From Sporobacter sp963675425 (GTDB lineage Bacteria; Bacillota; Clostridia; Oscillospirales; Oscillospiraceae): a stretch of 64,000 nucleotides of DNA. How positions within the stretch are numbered: the first letter of the stretch is position 1; each line of letters opens with the position of its first letter. Position numbers and translations under genes: made by a program. Under the pieces are notes generated by a model that worked only from the letters and a program-made list of their open reading frames with translations, was not told where the DNA came from and ran no database searches. The DNA lies in NCBI GenBank assembly GCA_963675425.1, contig OY776214.1, forward strand, positions 3,038,001 through 3,102,000, written 5' to 3'. Below are positions 1-8,101 of this stretch, piece by piece.

Positions 1-1
1 T

Positions 2-520
2 GATAGTGCCGGCGGCTATTACGCCGTCATGGCGGCGGCCACACAGGACAATCCGGTGTTTGAGGACTTGTCACAGGGCAACGCCGCGTACTCAAGCCGG
101 GTCTGTACCGTCGTCAGCTTGTTCGGCGTTTTTGATATTATAACGCAGGACAGGGCGGTAGCTAAGTATGGCCTGGAAGATCCCAACATGCCGGATATTG
201 ACAAGCTGCTGCTCGGCGCGCATTCAAGCCAGATCAGCGGCCTCATGCATTTTACAAATCCGATTCGGTTCGTTTCACCGGCTTTTCCGCCGGTGCTGAT
301 TCTGCATGGCACGGACGACAACGTGGTCCCGGTTATCCAGGCGTATCTTCTGGAGGAAAAGGTCCGTACGGTCTGCGGCTCGGAGCGCGTGGAGATGGAG
401 ATCCTGCAAGGCTACGGCCACGGCGGCGTTGATCTCCGCTGGAACGACAAGCCGATTGTCGACCGGGTATTCGGCTTTTTGGATAAATATTTAAGACCCG
501 GCAAAAAGCTTTATATTTGA
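2..520 (+). CDS. alpha/beta hydrolase (acetyl-esterase/lipase type), C-terminal part
   Basis: The gene enters from the left edge, so its start is missing. The first visible codons read D-S-A-G-G, the nucleophile elbow (GDSAGG) of hormone-sensitive-lipase/acetyl-esterase type alpha/beta hydrolases. Further on, LHGTDDNVVP carries the acid residue typical of the family and GYGHGG the catalytic histidine, so all three parts of the triad are present. About 170 residues are visible; complete relatives have roughly 300. It is probably a soluble carboxylesterase acting on small acyl esters, but the substrate cannot be told. A hairpin terminator follows, and the next genes form a separate zinc operon. 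An internal ATG at 29 is not a credible start because it would remove the nucleophile. Confidence 0.8.
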   Translation, partial: DSAGGYYAVMAAATQDNPVFEDLSQGNAAYSSRVCTVVSLFGVFDIITQDRAVAKYGLEDPNMPDIDKLLLGAHSSQISGLMHFTNPIRFVSPAFPPVLILHGTDDNVVPVIQAYLLEEKVRTVCGSERVEMEILQGYGHGGVDLRWNDKPIVDRVFGFLDKYLRPGKKLYI

Positions 521-528
521 ACGTTTTC

Positions 529-590
529 GCTGAGCGCCGCAGCGCGAGAACCCTATTTTACCGAACAAGCCGCATCATGCGGCTTGTTCG
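529..590 (+). terminator. terminator hairpin inside a dispersed repeat
   Basis: Arms CGAACAAGCCGCA (562-574) and TGCGGCTTGTTCG (578-590) form a 13-bp stem with a 3-nt loop just after the esterase gene; the following T-tract is poor. The preceding bases (529-556, GAGCGCC/CAGCG/GAGAACCCT) recur almost unchanged at 53178-53206, also directly before a hairpin of the same type. This is therefore a copy of a dispersed intergenic repeat rather than a unique terminator. Confidence 0.6.
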
Positions 591-779
591 CTATTTGAGG
601 AACGCCACAGGGGCCTTTTCCTACATTGGGCTATATGAAGATAAACAGGGTCTTTCCCTACGTTTGAGTTACAGAATATAGCCCAGGAGAACACGTCCAT
701 AAAATTATGTTACGATAGGGTGTTTTTTACTACCGCCCGAGTAAGGCTATAATAACCCTGAAAAAATAGTTGCCGCATA

Positions 780-841
780 TTGACAATGCGGTTTTGTGGA
801 TATATAATGCAAATGCAAACCATTCTTAATTGCATTTGCAT
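780..841 (+). promoter_or_regulatory. promoter with overlapping inverted-repeat operator of the zinc operon
   Basis: TTGACA (780-785), a 17-bp spacer and TATAAT (803-808) form a perfect housekeeping promoter. From the -10 box onwards lies a perfect inverted repeat: ATGCAAATGCAA (807-818), 11 bases, then TTGCATTTGCAT (830-841). Each arm is itself the near-palindrome TGCA-NN-TGCA, so two dimer sites about 23 bp apart are possible. An operator over the -10 and start site is the usual place for a repressor, and the operon encodes its own Fur-family protein, so zinc-dependent repression (Zur) is inferred. The arms are unlike the classic Fur/Zur box (TGATAATNATTATCA). Confidence 0.75.
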
Positions 842-861
842 ATGTGAGAGGCGGATGTCCA

Positions 862-1734
862 ATGAAAAAGACGGGTATTATAAGTACACTGATGGTCCTG
901 ACAGTCATAGCCGGACTGCTCGGATTAACCGCGTGTGGTGATAAACCGCCGCAGGACGATATGAGCGCCAAGCCGATTGTCGCCGTGTCGATCGTCCCGG
1001 AACAAACCTTTGTCGAGGCTGTCTGCGGCGATGCCGTTGAGGTTGTAACGATGATACCGCCCGGCAGCAGCCCTGAGAATTATGAGCCCACGCCGGCCGA
1101 GATGGAGAAATTCAGCGACGCATCGGTTTATTTCGCCATCGGCGTACCCACCGAAGAAGCGAACATCCTGCCGAACGTCGGAGACGTCAAGGTCGTGTCC
1201 TTGCAGGATGAGGTGGCGAAGGTCTACCCGGACCGGACGTTTGGAGAAGAAAGAGACCCGCACATATGGCTGTCGCCGGTGCGTGTTAAAGTCATGATCG
1301 ATGTGATTGCACGGGAAATGACCGCGCTTGACCCGGAAAACGCCGAGGCGTATAATAAGAACGCTGATACCTATAAGGCGCAGCTTGACGAGGTCGACAC
1401 ACAAATTAATGAGGCGCTGGCCGGCGTTACAAATAAGTCGTTTATAGTCTATCATCCCGCTTTCGGATACTTTGCCGATGATTACGGGCTGACGATGTAC
1501 GCACTGGAGGAGGAAGGCAAGGAGGCCACCGCCGAGCACCTTCAGGAAGTCATTGATATTGCCAAAGCCGATAACGCCAAGGTGATATTCTATCAGGCCG
1601 AGATCGACAGCAGCCAATCCCAGGCGTTTGCCGAGGAAATTGGTGGTAAGACCATGCAGCTTGAACCACTATCCCCTGATTATATAGAGAATTTAAGAGC
1701 CATGGCCAGTCTCATGGCGGAGGTTATGCAGTGA
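862..1734 (+). CDS. znuA: zinc/manganese ABC transporter substrate-binding lipoprotein (ZnuA/TroA family)
   Basis: A 290-residue extracellular metal-binding protein of cluster A-1. I start it at ATG 862 rather than the in-frame GTG 844, because residues 1-25 then form a clean lipoprotein signal with lipobox L-T-A-C (Cys25). His134 (PHIWLSP) and His198 (VYHPAFGYF) are the expected metal ligands. The first ligand, normally His in P-H-x-Y-E-P-T-P, is missing: here the motif is P-E-N-Y-E-P-T-P (71-78). The His-rich loop common in ZnuA is reduced to acidic residues (EEEGKEATAEH). It is the first gene of znuA-znuC-znuB-regulator, so zinc is the likely cargo; manganese remains possible. Confidence 0.88.
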   Translation: MKKTGIISTLMVLTVIAGLLGLTACGDKPPQDDMSAKPIVAVSIVPEQTFVEAVCGDAVEVVTMIPPGSSPENYEPTPAEMEKFSDASVYFAIGVPTEEANILPNVGDVKVVSLQDEVAKVYPDRTFGEERDPHIWLSPVRVKVMIDVIAREMTALDPENAEAYNKNADTYKAQLDEVDTQINEALAGVTNKSFIVYHPAFGYFADDYGLTMYALEEEGKEATAEHLQEVIDIAKADNAKVIFYQAEIDSSQSQAFAEEIGGKTMQLEPLSPDYIENLRAMASLMAEVMQ

Positions 1735-2507
1735 GTGAAACCGCAGTCCATATAAACGATCTGTCTGTATATTATGGGCAGACACCCGCTTTGGCGGGTG
1801 TCTGCCTTGATGTGTCCGTGGGCTCTTTTCTGGGCATAATCGGGCCGAACGGCGGCGGGAAATCGACGCTTTTAAAGGCTTTGCTGGGCCTTATACCGAT
1901 CCATGAAGGCAGCATAGAGGTTTTTGGCAAAAAGCCGGGGGAACGAGCGTCGGTTGGATACGTCCCGCAGTTCGGCGCTATTGACCGGAAATTTCCGATA
2001 ACAGTCCTGGAGGTCGTCCTCACCGGAAAAATGAAGCCGGGCCTGTCCCCGTTTTTCCGCTTTTCACAGAAGGACCGGGAAGAGGCACAGGCACTGCTCG
2101 GCAAGGTTGGCCTCTACGATTTGGCCGGCCGCCAGATCTCGGCGCTCTCCGGCGGCGAATTTCAAAAAATGCTCGTGGCCCGGGCCCTGATTGCAAAGCC
2201 AAAGCTCCTGCTGCTGGACGAGCCGACGGCCAGCGTAGACGCTATATCGCGCGAGCAGATATTCGGCCTGCTCAGTGAATTCAACAAAGATATTACAATC
2301 ATACTGGTTACGCACGATCTTCTGGCGGTATCCACGCATGTGCACGAGCTGGCCTGTCTGAACACGACGCTTGTCTATCACGGTGAGCCGGAGCTGACAG
2401 AAGACGTCGTCTCGAGCCTGTATGGCTGTCCGGTCGATCTCATAGCCCACGGTGTGCCGCACCGCGTTCTCAAGGAGCACGAGCATGGAGGTGACGGGGG
2501 ATGCTAA
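1731..2507 (+). CDS. znuC: zinc ABC transporter ATP-binding protein
   Basis: A 258-residue ABC ATPase that powers metal uptake on the inner face of the membrane. Walker A is GPNGGGKST (38-46), the Q-loop is Gln80 in GYVPQ, the signature is LSGGEFQ (139-145), Walker B is LLLLDEPTA and the H-loop is VTHD. It starts with GTG at 1731 overlapping the stop of znuA (GTGA), and its own end overlaps the start of the permease gene, so the three are translationally coupled. The length and the GAIDRKFPITVLEVVLTG stretch after the Q-loop are typical of ZnuC/MntB-type ATPases. Confidence 0.92.
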   Translation: MSETAVHINDLSVYYGQTPALAGVCLDVSVGSFLGIIGPNGGGKSTLLKALLGLIPIHEGSIEVFGKKPGERASVGYVPQFGAIDRKFPITVLEVVLTGKMKPGLSPFFRFSQKDREEAQALLGKVGLYDLAGRQISALSGGEFQKMLVARALIAKPKLLLLDEPTASVDAISREQIFGLLSEFNKDITIILVTHDLLAVSTHVHELACLNTTLVYHGEPELTEDVVSSLYGCPVDLIAHGVPHRVLKEHEHGGDGGC

Positions 2508-3328
2508 GTGCCTTGCTCGAATACCACTTTCTGCAAAACGCCCTCATATCAGGCATACTTGCCAGCGTTGTCTGTGGCGTGATTGGCGTTATTATTGTGG
2601 AAAAAAAGCTCGTTATGATGAGCGGCGGCATCGCCCACACCGCATACGGCGGCGTTGGGCTTGGGTACTTACTGGGTTTTGAGCCGATTATCGGTGCGTT
2701 TCTGTTTTCCGTGCTCGCCGCGCTCGGCGTCGGACGCATCAGCCGAAAGGGCGGCGCGCGCTCCGATGTGGTTATTGCGCTGTTCTGGTCTTTCGGCATG
2801 GCAATGGGGATTTTATTCATTGCCTTTATGAAAGGATATCCGCCGGACCTCAGCTCCTATCTATTCGGCAGTATCCTGTCCGTCACACGTACGGACCTGC
2901 TACTGATGATCATTCTCACCGTCGTTGTGCTTTTCATGATTGTCATATTCTATAACGACTGGAAGGCGTATCTGTTTGATCAGGAGTTTGCTTATGTCAT
3001 CGGTATCAAGACGGCTTTTCTGGAATACCTGCTGCTCGTTTTAGTGGCGATGACCGTTGTTGTTTTGATTCGCGTTGTCGGGATTATCCTTGTGCTGGCC
3101 CTTCTGACAGCACCTGCCGCAACAGCTGGCATTATCACACGCGACCTTAAAAAGCGCATGACCCTTGCCGGCGTTTTTGGGATTATTTTTTGTGTTGCGG
3201 GGCTTTGGTTGTCGTATGAGCTCAACATTTCGTCCGGCGCGTGCATCGTGACGCTGTCCGTTATCTGTTATCTTATTGTATTGGCGATTCATACGGCACG
3301 GACAAAAACTAAGAAAACAGCCGCTTAG
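2501..3328 (+). CDS. znuB: zinc ABC transporter permease (ABC-3 family)
   Basis: A 275-residue, strongly hydrophobic protein with about eight or nine membrane segments, matching the ABC-3 permease family (ZnuB/MntC). Family landmarks include KKLVMMSGGIAHTAYGGVG near the N-terminus and VGIILVLALLTAPAATA in the C-terminal half. ATG 2501 lies inside the end of znuC. It forms the membrane channel for the metal delivered by the ZnuA lipoprotein. The tail is short and basic (KTKKTAA). The regulator gene follows after 45 bp. Confidence 0.92.
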   Translation: MLSALLEYHFLQNALISGILASVVCGVIGVIIVEKKLVMMSGGIAHTAYGGVGLGYLLGFEPIIGAFLFSVLAALGVGRISRKGGARSDVVIALFWSFGMAMGILFIAFMKGYPPDLSSYLFGSILSVTRTDLLLMIILTVVVLFMIVIFYNDWKAYLFDQEFAYVIGIKTAFLEYLLLVLVAMTVVVLIRVVGIILVLALLTAPAATAGIITRDLKKRMTLAGVFGIIFCVAGLWLSYELNISSGACIVTLSVICYLIVLAIHTARTKTKKTAA

Positions 3329-3373
3329 AAGCAAGCGGTATGCGTTGGTAAGCAGCGTCAGGAGTGATATTAA

Positions 3374-3811
3374 GTGGCGAACAAGGATTTTAAGAAAGAA
3401 CTGGCGTCGATCGGGCTGAAAAACACAAGGCACCGTATCGAGATTCTCAATATTCTTGACAGGAGTGCCCAACCCATCCCGGCTGAAGAGGTTTTCCTAA
3501 ACCTGAAGGACCACGGTGTGACGGTCAATCTGTCCACTGTCTACAGGACGCTCGAGACGCTTGCGGACAAAGGACTGGCCACGAAGGTGAAGGTTTCCGG
3601 CGACAACAGAGCCCTCTACGAATTGAATCGGCAGGTACACAAGCATTACCTTGTCTGCCTGGAATGCAAAAAGATGCAGGCCATTGAGTACTGCCCGCTG
3701 GAGGACTACGAGAAATCATTGGCTGAACAGACGGATTACCTGATCTCCGGCCACCGGCTTGACATCTATGGCTACTGCCCCAAGTGCCGTGACAAGCACA
3801 CCCAACAGTGA
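3374..3811 (+). CDS. Fur-family transcriptional regulator, probably the zinc repressor
   Basis: A 145-residue metalloregulator. The N-terminal winged helix contains GLKNTRHRIEILNIL and NLSTVYRTLETLADKGL; the C-terminal dimerisation domain has HKHYLVCLECKKM and two CxxC pairs (CLEC, CPKC) that hold the structural zinc. GTG 3374 is chosen because AGGAG (3360-3364) lies nine bases upstream. As last gene of the zinc transporter operon it is most likely a Zur-type repressor that autoregulates through the operator at 807-841. PerR or Fur identity is not excluded by sequence alone; location is the main argument. Confidence 0.85.
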   Translation: MANKDFKKELASIGLKNTRHRIEILNILDRSAQPIPAEEVFLNLKDHGVTVNLSTVYRTLETLADKGLATKVKVSGDNRALYELNRQVHKHYLVCLECKKMQAIEYCPLEDYEKSLAEQTDYLISGHRLDIYGYCPKCRDKHTQQ

Positions 3812-3892
3812 TACAGCCGGTACTAATTTTTGTCCTTGCGGGGCTATTTGCGGACGTGCCGTTAAAGCTGAGTTTAAAATTGAAAACACAAA

Positions 3893-3938
3893 AAAACAAA
3901 GTAACGTTAAGCGTTTTGTGCTTGCGTTACTTTGTTTT
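3893..3938. terminator. inverted repeat behind the zinc operon
   Basis: AAAACAAAGTAACG (3893-3906) and CGTTACTTTGTTTT (3925-3938) pair perfectly over 14 bp, and AAGC/GCTT extends the pairing into the loop. The A/T flanks make it work as a Rho-independent terminator in either direction. It lies 82 bases after the Fur-family gene. Confidence 0.65.
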
Positions 3939-4072
3939 CTGAAAAAAATGAAAAAAGGAAGAAAAATGAAAAAGATTGGATGATTTGCAACCCTGTAATC
4001 TTATTGTAGCGACAATTTGTTAAAAGATATACATCGAGATGTTGACAGACTATGAAGTTTTGATTAAAAATT

Positions 4073-4103
4073 AACTGCCTTTAGATTATAAGGCAGTTTT
4101 TAT
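4073..4103 (+). terminator. orphan Rho-independent terminator
   Basis: AACTGCCTT (4073-4081) and AAGGCAGTT (4090-4098) are followed by a T-rich run. There is no annotated gene between this and the previous hairpin, so it is either a second stop for the zinc operon or the end of a short untranslated RNA. Confidence 0.6.
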
Positions 4104-4356
4104 TTTTATACAAAACATTATTCACAATATGGAATTGTAAAATAATACAATACTAACTGGAAGACGTGTATATATTAGTAATGTAAATATACTTACAAGT
4201 AAGGAAAATATGACCAAATATGTACCGTTAATTTATATTAAACTACTAATAATAAACTAATTATATTCTGTGTATGTACGATAATATAATTGAATTGATC
4301 GAAATTGATTGTAAAAATATACAAAAGATGCCGATCGAAAATTAGGGGGAGAATTT

Positions 4357-6021
4357 ATGAAGTGGTATAAAGACAAACCGATCGCGGTCAAATTGATTAT
4401 CGGATTTCTTATCATGGCCATTATTGCCACAGCCATAGGAATTATCGGAATAATTAATATGATCAAATTAAACAACTCGTCAACGCGTCTGTATGAAGAG
4501 AATGCGTTAGGATTGGAGTACAGCGGAGAAGCATCTACGGAATTCCTGTTAATTCGTTACAACCTGTTGACCTTGACAACGTTAACATCGGAAACGGAAA
4601 TCAATGAAACGTACGGCAATATTAAAGACATGCTCGACGAAGTTGATAATGCTTTTGTAAACCTGCATCAGGTTATTTCTTCCGAGGAAGCCGCCGCCTA
4701 TATGAACACTGCGGAAACGTCCTGGGAACATTATAAAACATATATGGAGGAGCTGGTCAATTCAGCAAAGAGCGGTGACAGCGACAATATTTCAAAGTTA
4801 ATCGACGATGTTTTCGCACCTGACGGATTAACCATCAAAGACAACTTAATATCCTTGATGGCTGTTGTCGCCGACTACGCTTCGGAACGTGCGGCCTCTA
4901 ACTCAAATCAGGCACGCATTTCAACCATTATACTTATTGCCGTTGTTGCCGCCGGCCTGGCAATTTCCATCATACTGGGGATTTACATATCACGCCTGAT
5001 TGGCAACCCGATTAAAAAGATGGCCGAAGCGGCCGACAAACTGGCTCTTGGTGACGCCGATATTGAGCTCCTGGTCCAATCGAATGACGAAGTCGGACAG
5101 CTGACGGCCGCCATGGCGAAGGTTGTGGAAACCCGAAAAGAACAGGCGTACCATACGCAGATGCTTGCGGAAGGCGATCTGACGGTTGACTTCAGTATTC
5201 GGTCTGAAAAGGACATCCTTGGCAAGAGCTTGTCCAGCCTGGTGGAACATCTGGCTGAGGTTATGACATCGGTCATCAGCGCGGCTGATCAGGTCGCGTC
5301 CGGCGCCGCGCTCGTATCAGATTCGAGTATCGGCCTGTCGCAAGGCGCTGCTGATCAGGCGGGTTCCGTCGAGGAACTTAACGCGGCCCTGGAACAGGTT
5401 GGTTCTCAGACCTCCCATAATGCGTCAAATGCTCAAACGGCCAGCACCCTGACGGGAGAGGTTAAAAATGATGCGCAGGACGGCAACACACAGATGAGAG
5501 AGATGCTCAAAGCCATGGAAGAAATCAGTGTTTCGTCCGAGAACATCAGTAAAATCATAAAAGTTATCGACGATATTGCCTTCCAGACAAATATACTGGC
5601 TCTGAATGCCGCTGTCGAAGCGGCACGGGCCGGACAGCAGGGCAAAGGCTTTGCCGTCGTAGCAGAAGAAGTCAGAAATCTGGCGGGCCGCAGCGCGCAG
5701 GCGGCGCAGGAGACGACGGAGCTCATCGAAGGCTCCATTCGTAAGGTCGAAGCGGGAACGAAGATCGCCGATCAAACGGCGGCTGCCCTTGGAAAGATTG
5801 TGGAAAAGGTGACGCAGGCCGCGGAACTGATTGAAGAAATAGCCGACGCTTCAACGGAGCAAGCCGCGTCCATCCAGGAGATTAGCAGCGGGGTCGCGCA
5901 GGTCTCGGAAGTCGTACAAAACAACGCGGCGACGGCCGAGGAAAGCGCCTCCACCAGCGAAGAGCTTTCCGCTCAGGCCGCCTTTCTTAAAGATACCATC
6001 AGTATTTTCAAAGTCGGATAA
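4357..6021 (+). CDS. methyl-accepting chemotaxis protein with four-helix-bundle sensor
   Basis: A 554-residue membrane chemoreceptor. Transmembrane helix 1 (about 12-34) and helix 2 (about 187-210) enclose a helical extracellular domain of the 4HB_MCP type. A HAMP linker follows (RLIGNPIKKMAEAADKLALGD), then the signalling domain with the conserved tip FQTNILALNAAVEAARAG. It relays ligand state to CheA/CheW and the flagellar motor. AGGGGGAG lies eight bases before ATG 4357. No che genes are in view. Upstream DNA is far more AT-rich than the gene. Confidence 0.93.
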   Translation: MKWYKDKPIAVKLIIGFLIMAIIATAIGIIGIINMIKLNNSSTRLYEENALGLEYSGEASTEFLLIRYNLLTLTTLTSETEINETYGNIKDMLDEVDNAFVNLHQVISSEEAAAYMNTAETSWEHYKTYMEELVNSAKSGDSDNISKLIDDVFAPDGLTIKDNLISLMAVVADYASERAASNSNQARISTIILIAVVAAGLAISIILGIYISRLIGNPIKKMAEAADKLALGDADIELLVQSNDEVGQLTAAMAKVVETRKEQAYHTQMLAEGDLTVDFSIRSEKDILGKSLSSLVEHLAEVMTSVISAADQVASGAALVSDSSIGLSQGAADQAGSVEELNAALEQVGSQTSHNASNAQTASTLTGEVKNDAQDGNTQMREMLKAMEEISVSSENISKIIKVIDDIAFQTNILALNAAVEAARAGQQGKGFAVVAEEVRNLAGRSAQAAQETTELIEGSIRKVEAGTKIADQTAAALGKIVEKVTQAAELIEEIADASTEQAASIQEISSGVAQVSEVVQNNAATAEESASTSEELSAQAAFLKDTISIFKVG

Positions 6022-6092
6022 TATCTGTAAATTTAGATGAATTAACGTCACGCCCCTGAGCTTCGCGGATTGCTTGTAAGGGTTATAATTAT

Positions 6093-6128
6093 AAAAAGCT
6101 GCCTCACTGGATGGAAGGCAGCTTTTTT
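6093..6128. terminator. bidirectional terminator
   Basis: AAAAAGCTGCCT (6093-6104) and AGGCAGCTTTTTT (6116-6128) form a stem with A- and T-tracts on both sides, between the chemoreceptor (+) and the converging membrane protein gene (-). It can stop transcription from both. Confidence 0.85.
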
Positions 6129-6130
6129 AA

Positions 6131-6168
6131 GCTGTCGAACAAGCCGCGGGGGCTGCTTTTGCGACAGC
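6131..6168. repeat. CTGTCGA-type palindromic repeat
   Basis: GCTGTCGAACAAGCCGC and GCTGCTTTTGCGACAGC face each other across a short G-rich loop, directly after the stop codon of the minus-strand gene. It belongs to a family of hairpins with the core CTGTCGA..AAGCC found elsewhere at 10066, 43329, 53027, 53229 and 59437. Confidence 0.55.
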
Positions 6169-6169
6169 C

Positions 6170-6727
6170 TTAGCCCGGCATGACGGCGCAGAGCAGCTCG
6201 CTGCCCGTTTTGCCCAGCAGACCGGCCGGTACGACGGCGGCACAGGTCAGGACTAAAAGGACGGTCAGAGCGCCCGGTGACGGCGGCACAAGCAGCGCCA
6301 CGAGAGCTGTGGTGACGGCTATGGCAAGCAAGACGAGCGCCGCCATCATTTTAAACCGCAGCTTCTTCGTCGTCAGGCGCTTAAAGCGCGTTTTACCGTC
6401 CAGCATACCGGTCAGCGCGGCAACCAGTACGCCGAACGGAAGTAAAACGGCGCTCAATTTAACGCCTGTGGTCAGAGTTTCGTTTATCGTTCCCGTGAAG
6501 AGCAGCGCGGCGATATCAAAAAGCAGGCAGAGAAATACGAGCGTCATCGGGAAATGCACGATAATGGGGTGCAGATGCAGCGAGAGCAGCGCCTCCCGTT
6601 TTCCGGAAACTTTTGAGACATACGGCTCGAAGGATGTTGACAGAACGCCGCAGGCCGGACAAACGTCTTTGACCTTTCCTTGGGTCGTTATGTACCCGCA
6701 GGCATTACATTTGACAGGGTTTCTCAT
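6170..6727 (-). CDS. rubredoxin-like zinc-ribbon / DUF2231 membrane protein
   Basis: 185 residues. Residues 1-30 form a rubredoxin-like metal knuckle with two CxxC pairs (CNACGY and CPACG), able to bind iron or zinc. The rest is a DUF2231-like membrane domain with four hydrophobic helices, beginning with LHPIIVHFPMTL; the two histidines at the membrane edge in this motif are typical and suggest haem or metal binding. Such proteins are thought to take part in membrane redox chemistry, but no reaction is established. It is transcribed alone and converges with the chemoreceptor gene. Confidence 0.7.
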   Translation of the reverse strand: MRNPVKCNACGYITTQGKVKDVCPACGVLSTSFEPYVSKVSGKREALLSLHLHPIIVHFPMTLVFLCLLFDIAALLFTGTINETLTTGVKLSAVLLPFGVLVAALTGMLDGKTRFKRLTTKKLRFKMMAALVLLAIAVTTALVALLVPPSPGALTVLLVLTCAAVVPAGLLGKTGSELLCAVMPG

Positions 6728-6990
6728 GTGGGACCTCCGTTTCTGTAGCAGGTGGGAGTATGGTCGATTATTCTAAGTTCAGTATATTAGCAATACCGCT
6801 AAAGGGCAAGTAGTTATGTTTTTAAGACTGTTTTCTGCCCTCGACGTATTGTCAATACCCCATTGTAAGGCGCCTCTCAATTGTGTATAATTTGACCGTG
6901 CAAGCGGGACGGCAATCCGGCCGCCTGTTTAAAAACTGGATTATTGGATAATCACCAACATGACGTGAATTTGGATAAAAGGAGATTAAG

Positions 6991-7446
6991 ATGGATAAAC
7001 GGACGACGATCATTATGAGTCAGACGATGCTGCCCAGCCAGGCCAATTACGCCGGAAACGTGCACGGCGGCGAGATTATGAAACTGATGGACCAGGCCGC
7101 GGGGGCCGCGGCACACCGATATTCGCGCAGTAACGTCGTCACGGCGCGCGTCGACGAAATGCAATTTTTATACCCGGTACTGATCGGCGCTTTTATAACG
7201 TGTACGGCGACGATTGCCTATGTCGGCAACACCTCCATGGAAGTCATCGTAACCGTCGACGTGGAGGACCTCGACTCTGAGGACCCGCCGGTCCGGACGC
7301 AGACGGCATTTTTTACAATGGTTGCGCTGGACAAGATGGGTAAGCCCAAAAAACTGCCCGCTCTGGAGCTGCAAACAGAGGAAGAAAAGCTCCTGTTTGA
7401 GCAGGGCCGTCAGCGTCGACTTTCACGAGAAAGGGACCGGCACTAA
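6991..7446 (+). CDS. hotdog-fold acyl-CoA thioesterase (YciA/BACH type)
   Basis: 151 residues, a single hotdog domain. The segment PSQANYAGNVHGGEIMKLMDQAAG carries the Asn/His/Gly active-site pattern and the catalytic Asp of the YciA/cytosolic acyl-CoA hydrolase group. It hydrolyses acyl-CoA to free acid and CoA in the cytosol. AAGGAG precedes ATG 6991. ruvX follows 29 bp downstream and probably shares its transcript; a functional link is not obvious. The basic tail (QGRQRRLSRERDRH) is usual for this group. Confidence 0.87.
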   Translation: MDKRTTIIMSQTMLPSQANYAGNVHGGEIMKLMDQAAGAAAHRYSRSNVVTARVDEMQFLYPVLIGAFITCTATIAYVGNTSMEVIVTVDVEDLDSEDPPVRTQTAFFTMVALDKMGKPKKLPALELQTEEEKLLFEQGRQRRLSRERDRH

Positions 7447-7475
7447 TACACACGCAAAAAAAGGAGGCCCCAAAA

Positions 7476-7886
7476 ATGCGGATAATGGCTGTAGACTACG
7501 GAGACGCGCGAACGGGGATCGCCGTTTCTGACGCACTGGGCATAATGCCCGGCGATGCTTTCATCATAACGGAGCGCTCGCCCGAACGTATAGCGCAGAA
7601 GATTGCCGGAGAAGCCAAAGCCCGCGCCGTCGGGCGTATTGTGCTCGGCTATCCCAAGAACATGAACGGTACCCTCGGCCCGCGCGCCGAGAAGACGGAG
7701 CGTCTGTCACTCTTGCTCAGAGACAGCCACGGGCTGGATGTTGTGCTGTGGGATGAACGGCGAACAACGGTGGACGCCGAACGGATATTATCGGACGCCG
7801 GCGTATATGGCAAGAAACGGAAGGGAAAGCTTGACGCTGTGGCTGCAGCGCTGATTCTGGAGGGTTATCTGGGCAGCATCCGATAA
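7476..7886 (+). CDS. ruvX: putative pre-16S rRNA nuclease / Holliday junction resolvase-like YqgF
   Basis: 136 residues, the usual size for RuvX/YqgF, an RNase H-fold nuclease involved in 16S rRNA 5'-end maturation. Landmarks are the N-terminal AVDYGDARTGIAVSD with the first catalytic Asp, the central IVLGYPKNMNGTLGPRAEK, and WDERRTTVDAERIL near the C-terminus with a further acidic residue. A near-perfect AAAAGGAGG lies just before ATG 7476. It follows the thioesterase gene closely and ends at a terminator. Confidence 0.93.
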   Translation: MRIMAVDYGDARTGIAVSDALGIMPGDAFIITERSPERIAQKIAGEAKARAVGRIVLGYPKNMNGTLGPRAEKTERLSLLLRDSHGLDVVLWDERRTTVDAERILSDAGVYGKKRKGKLDAVAAALILEGYLGSIR

Positions 7887-7926
7887 CGACGCATAAAGCG
7901 GGGTAATAGTCTCTATCTTGTTTATC

Positions 7927-7969
7927 AGCCGCCCGTGTGGACGAGATGTTCGTCACAGGCGGCTTTTTT
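7927..7969 (+). terminator. Rho-independent terminator after ruvX
   Basis: AGCCGCC (7927-7933) pairs with GGCGGCT (7958-7964), with an imperfect inner stem, and is followed by six T residues. Confidence 0.8.
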
Positions 7970-8101
7970 ACGCTTAAACAGGAATATTATAACAATTATA
8001 GATAAAATACCAAATTAACTGAACTGTTGCCGCTATTATTACGATATAACTAATAGATTAAGGCGTTCTGGGAAATAAAAATTCGTATGGAGTTAATACA
8101 T

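Larger units (their letters stand above)
3812..4356. other. intergenic region, AT-rich, with two hairpins
   Basis: No gene is seen in these 545 bases. They hold a long inverted repeat (3893-3938), an orphan terminator (4073-4103) and a very AT-rich stretch from about 4100 to the chemoreceptor gene. A possible motility-sigma promoter (TAAA at 4312, GCCGATCG at 4330-4337, 14-base gap) sits just before the ribosome binding site of the chemoreceptor. Confidence 0.6.
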
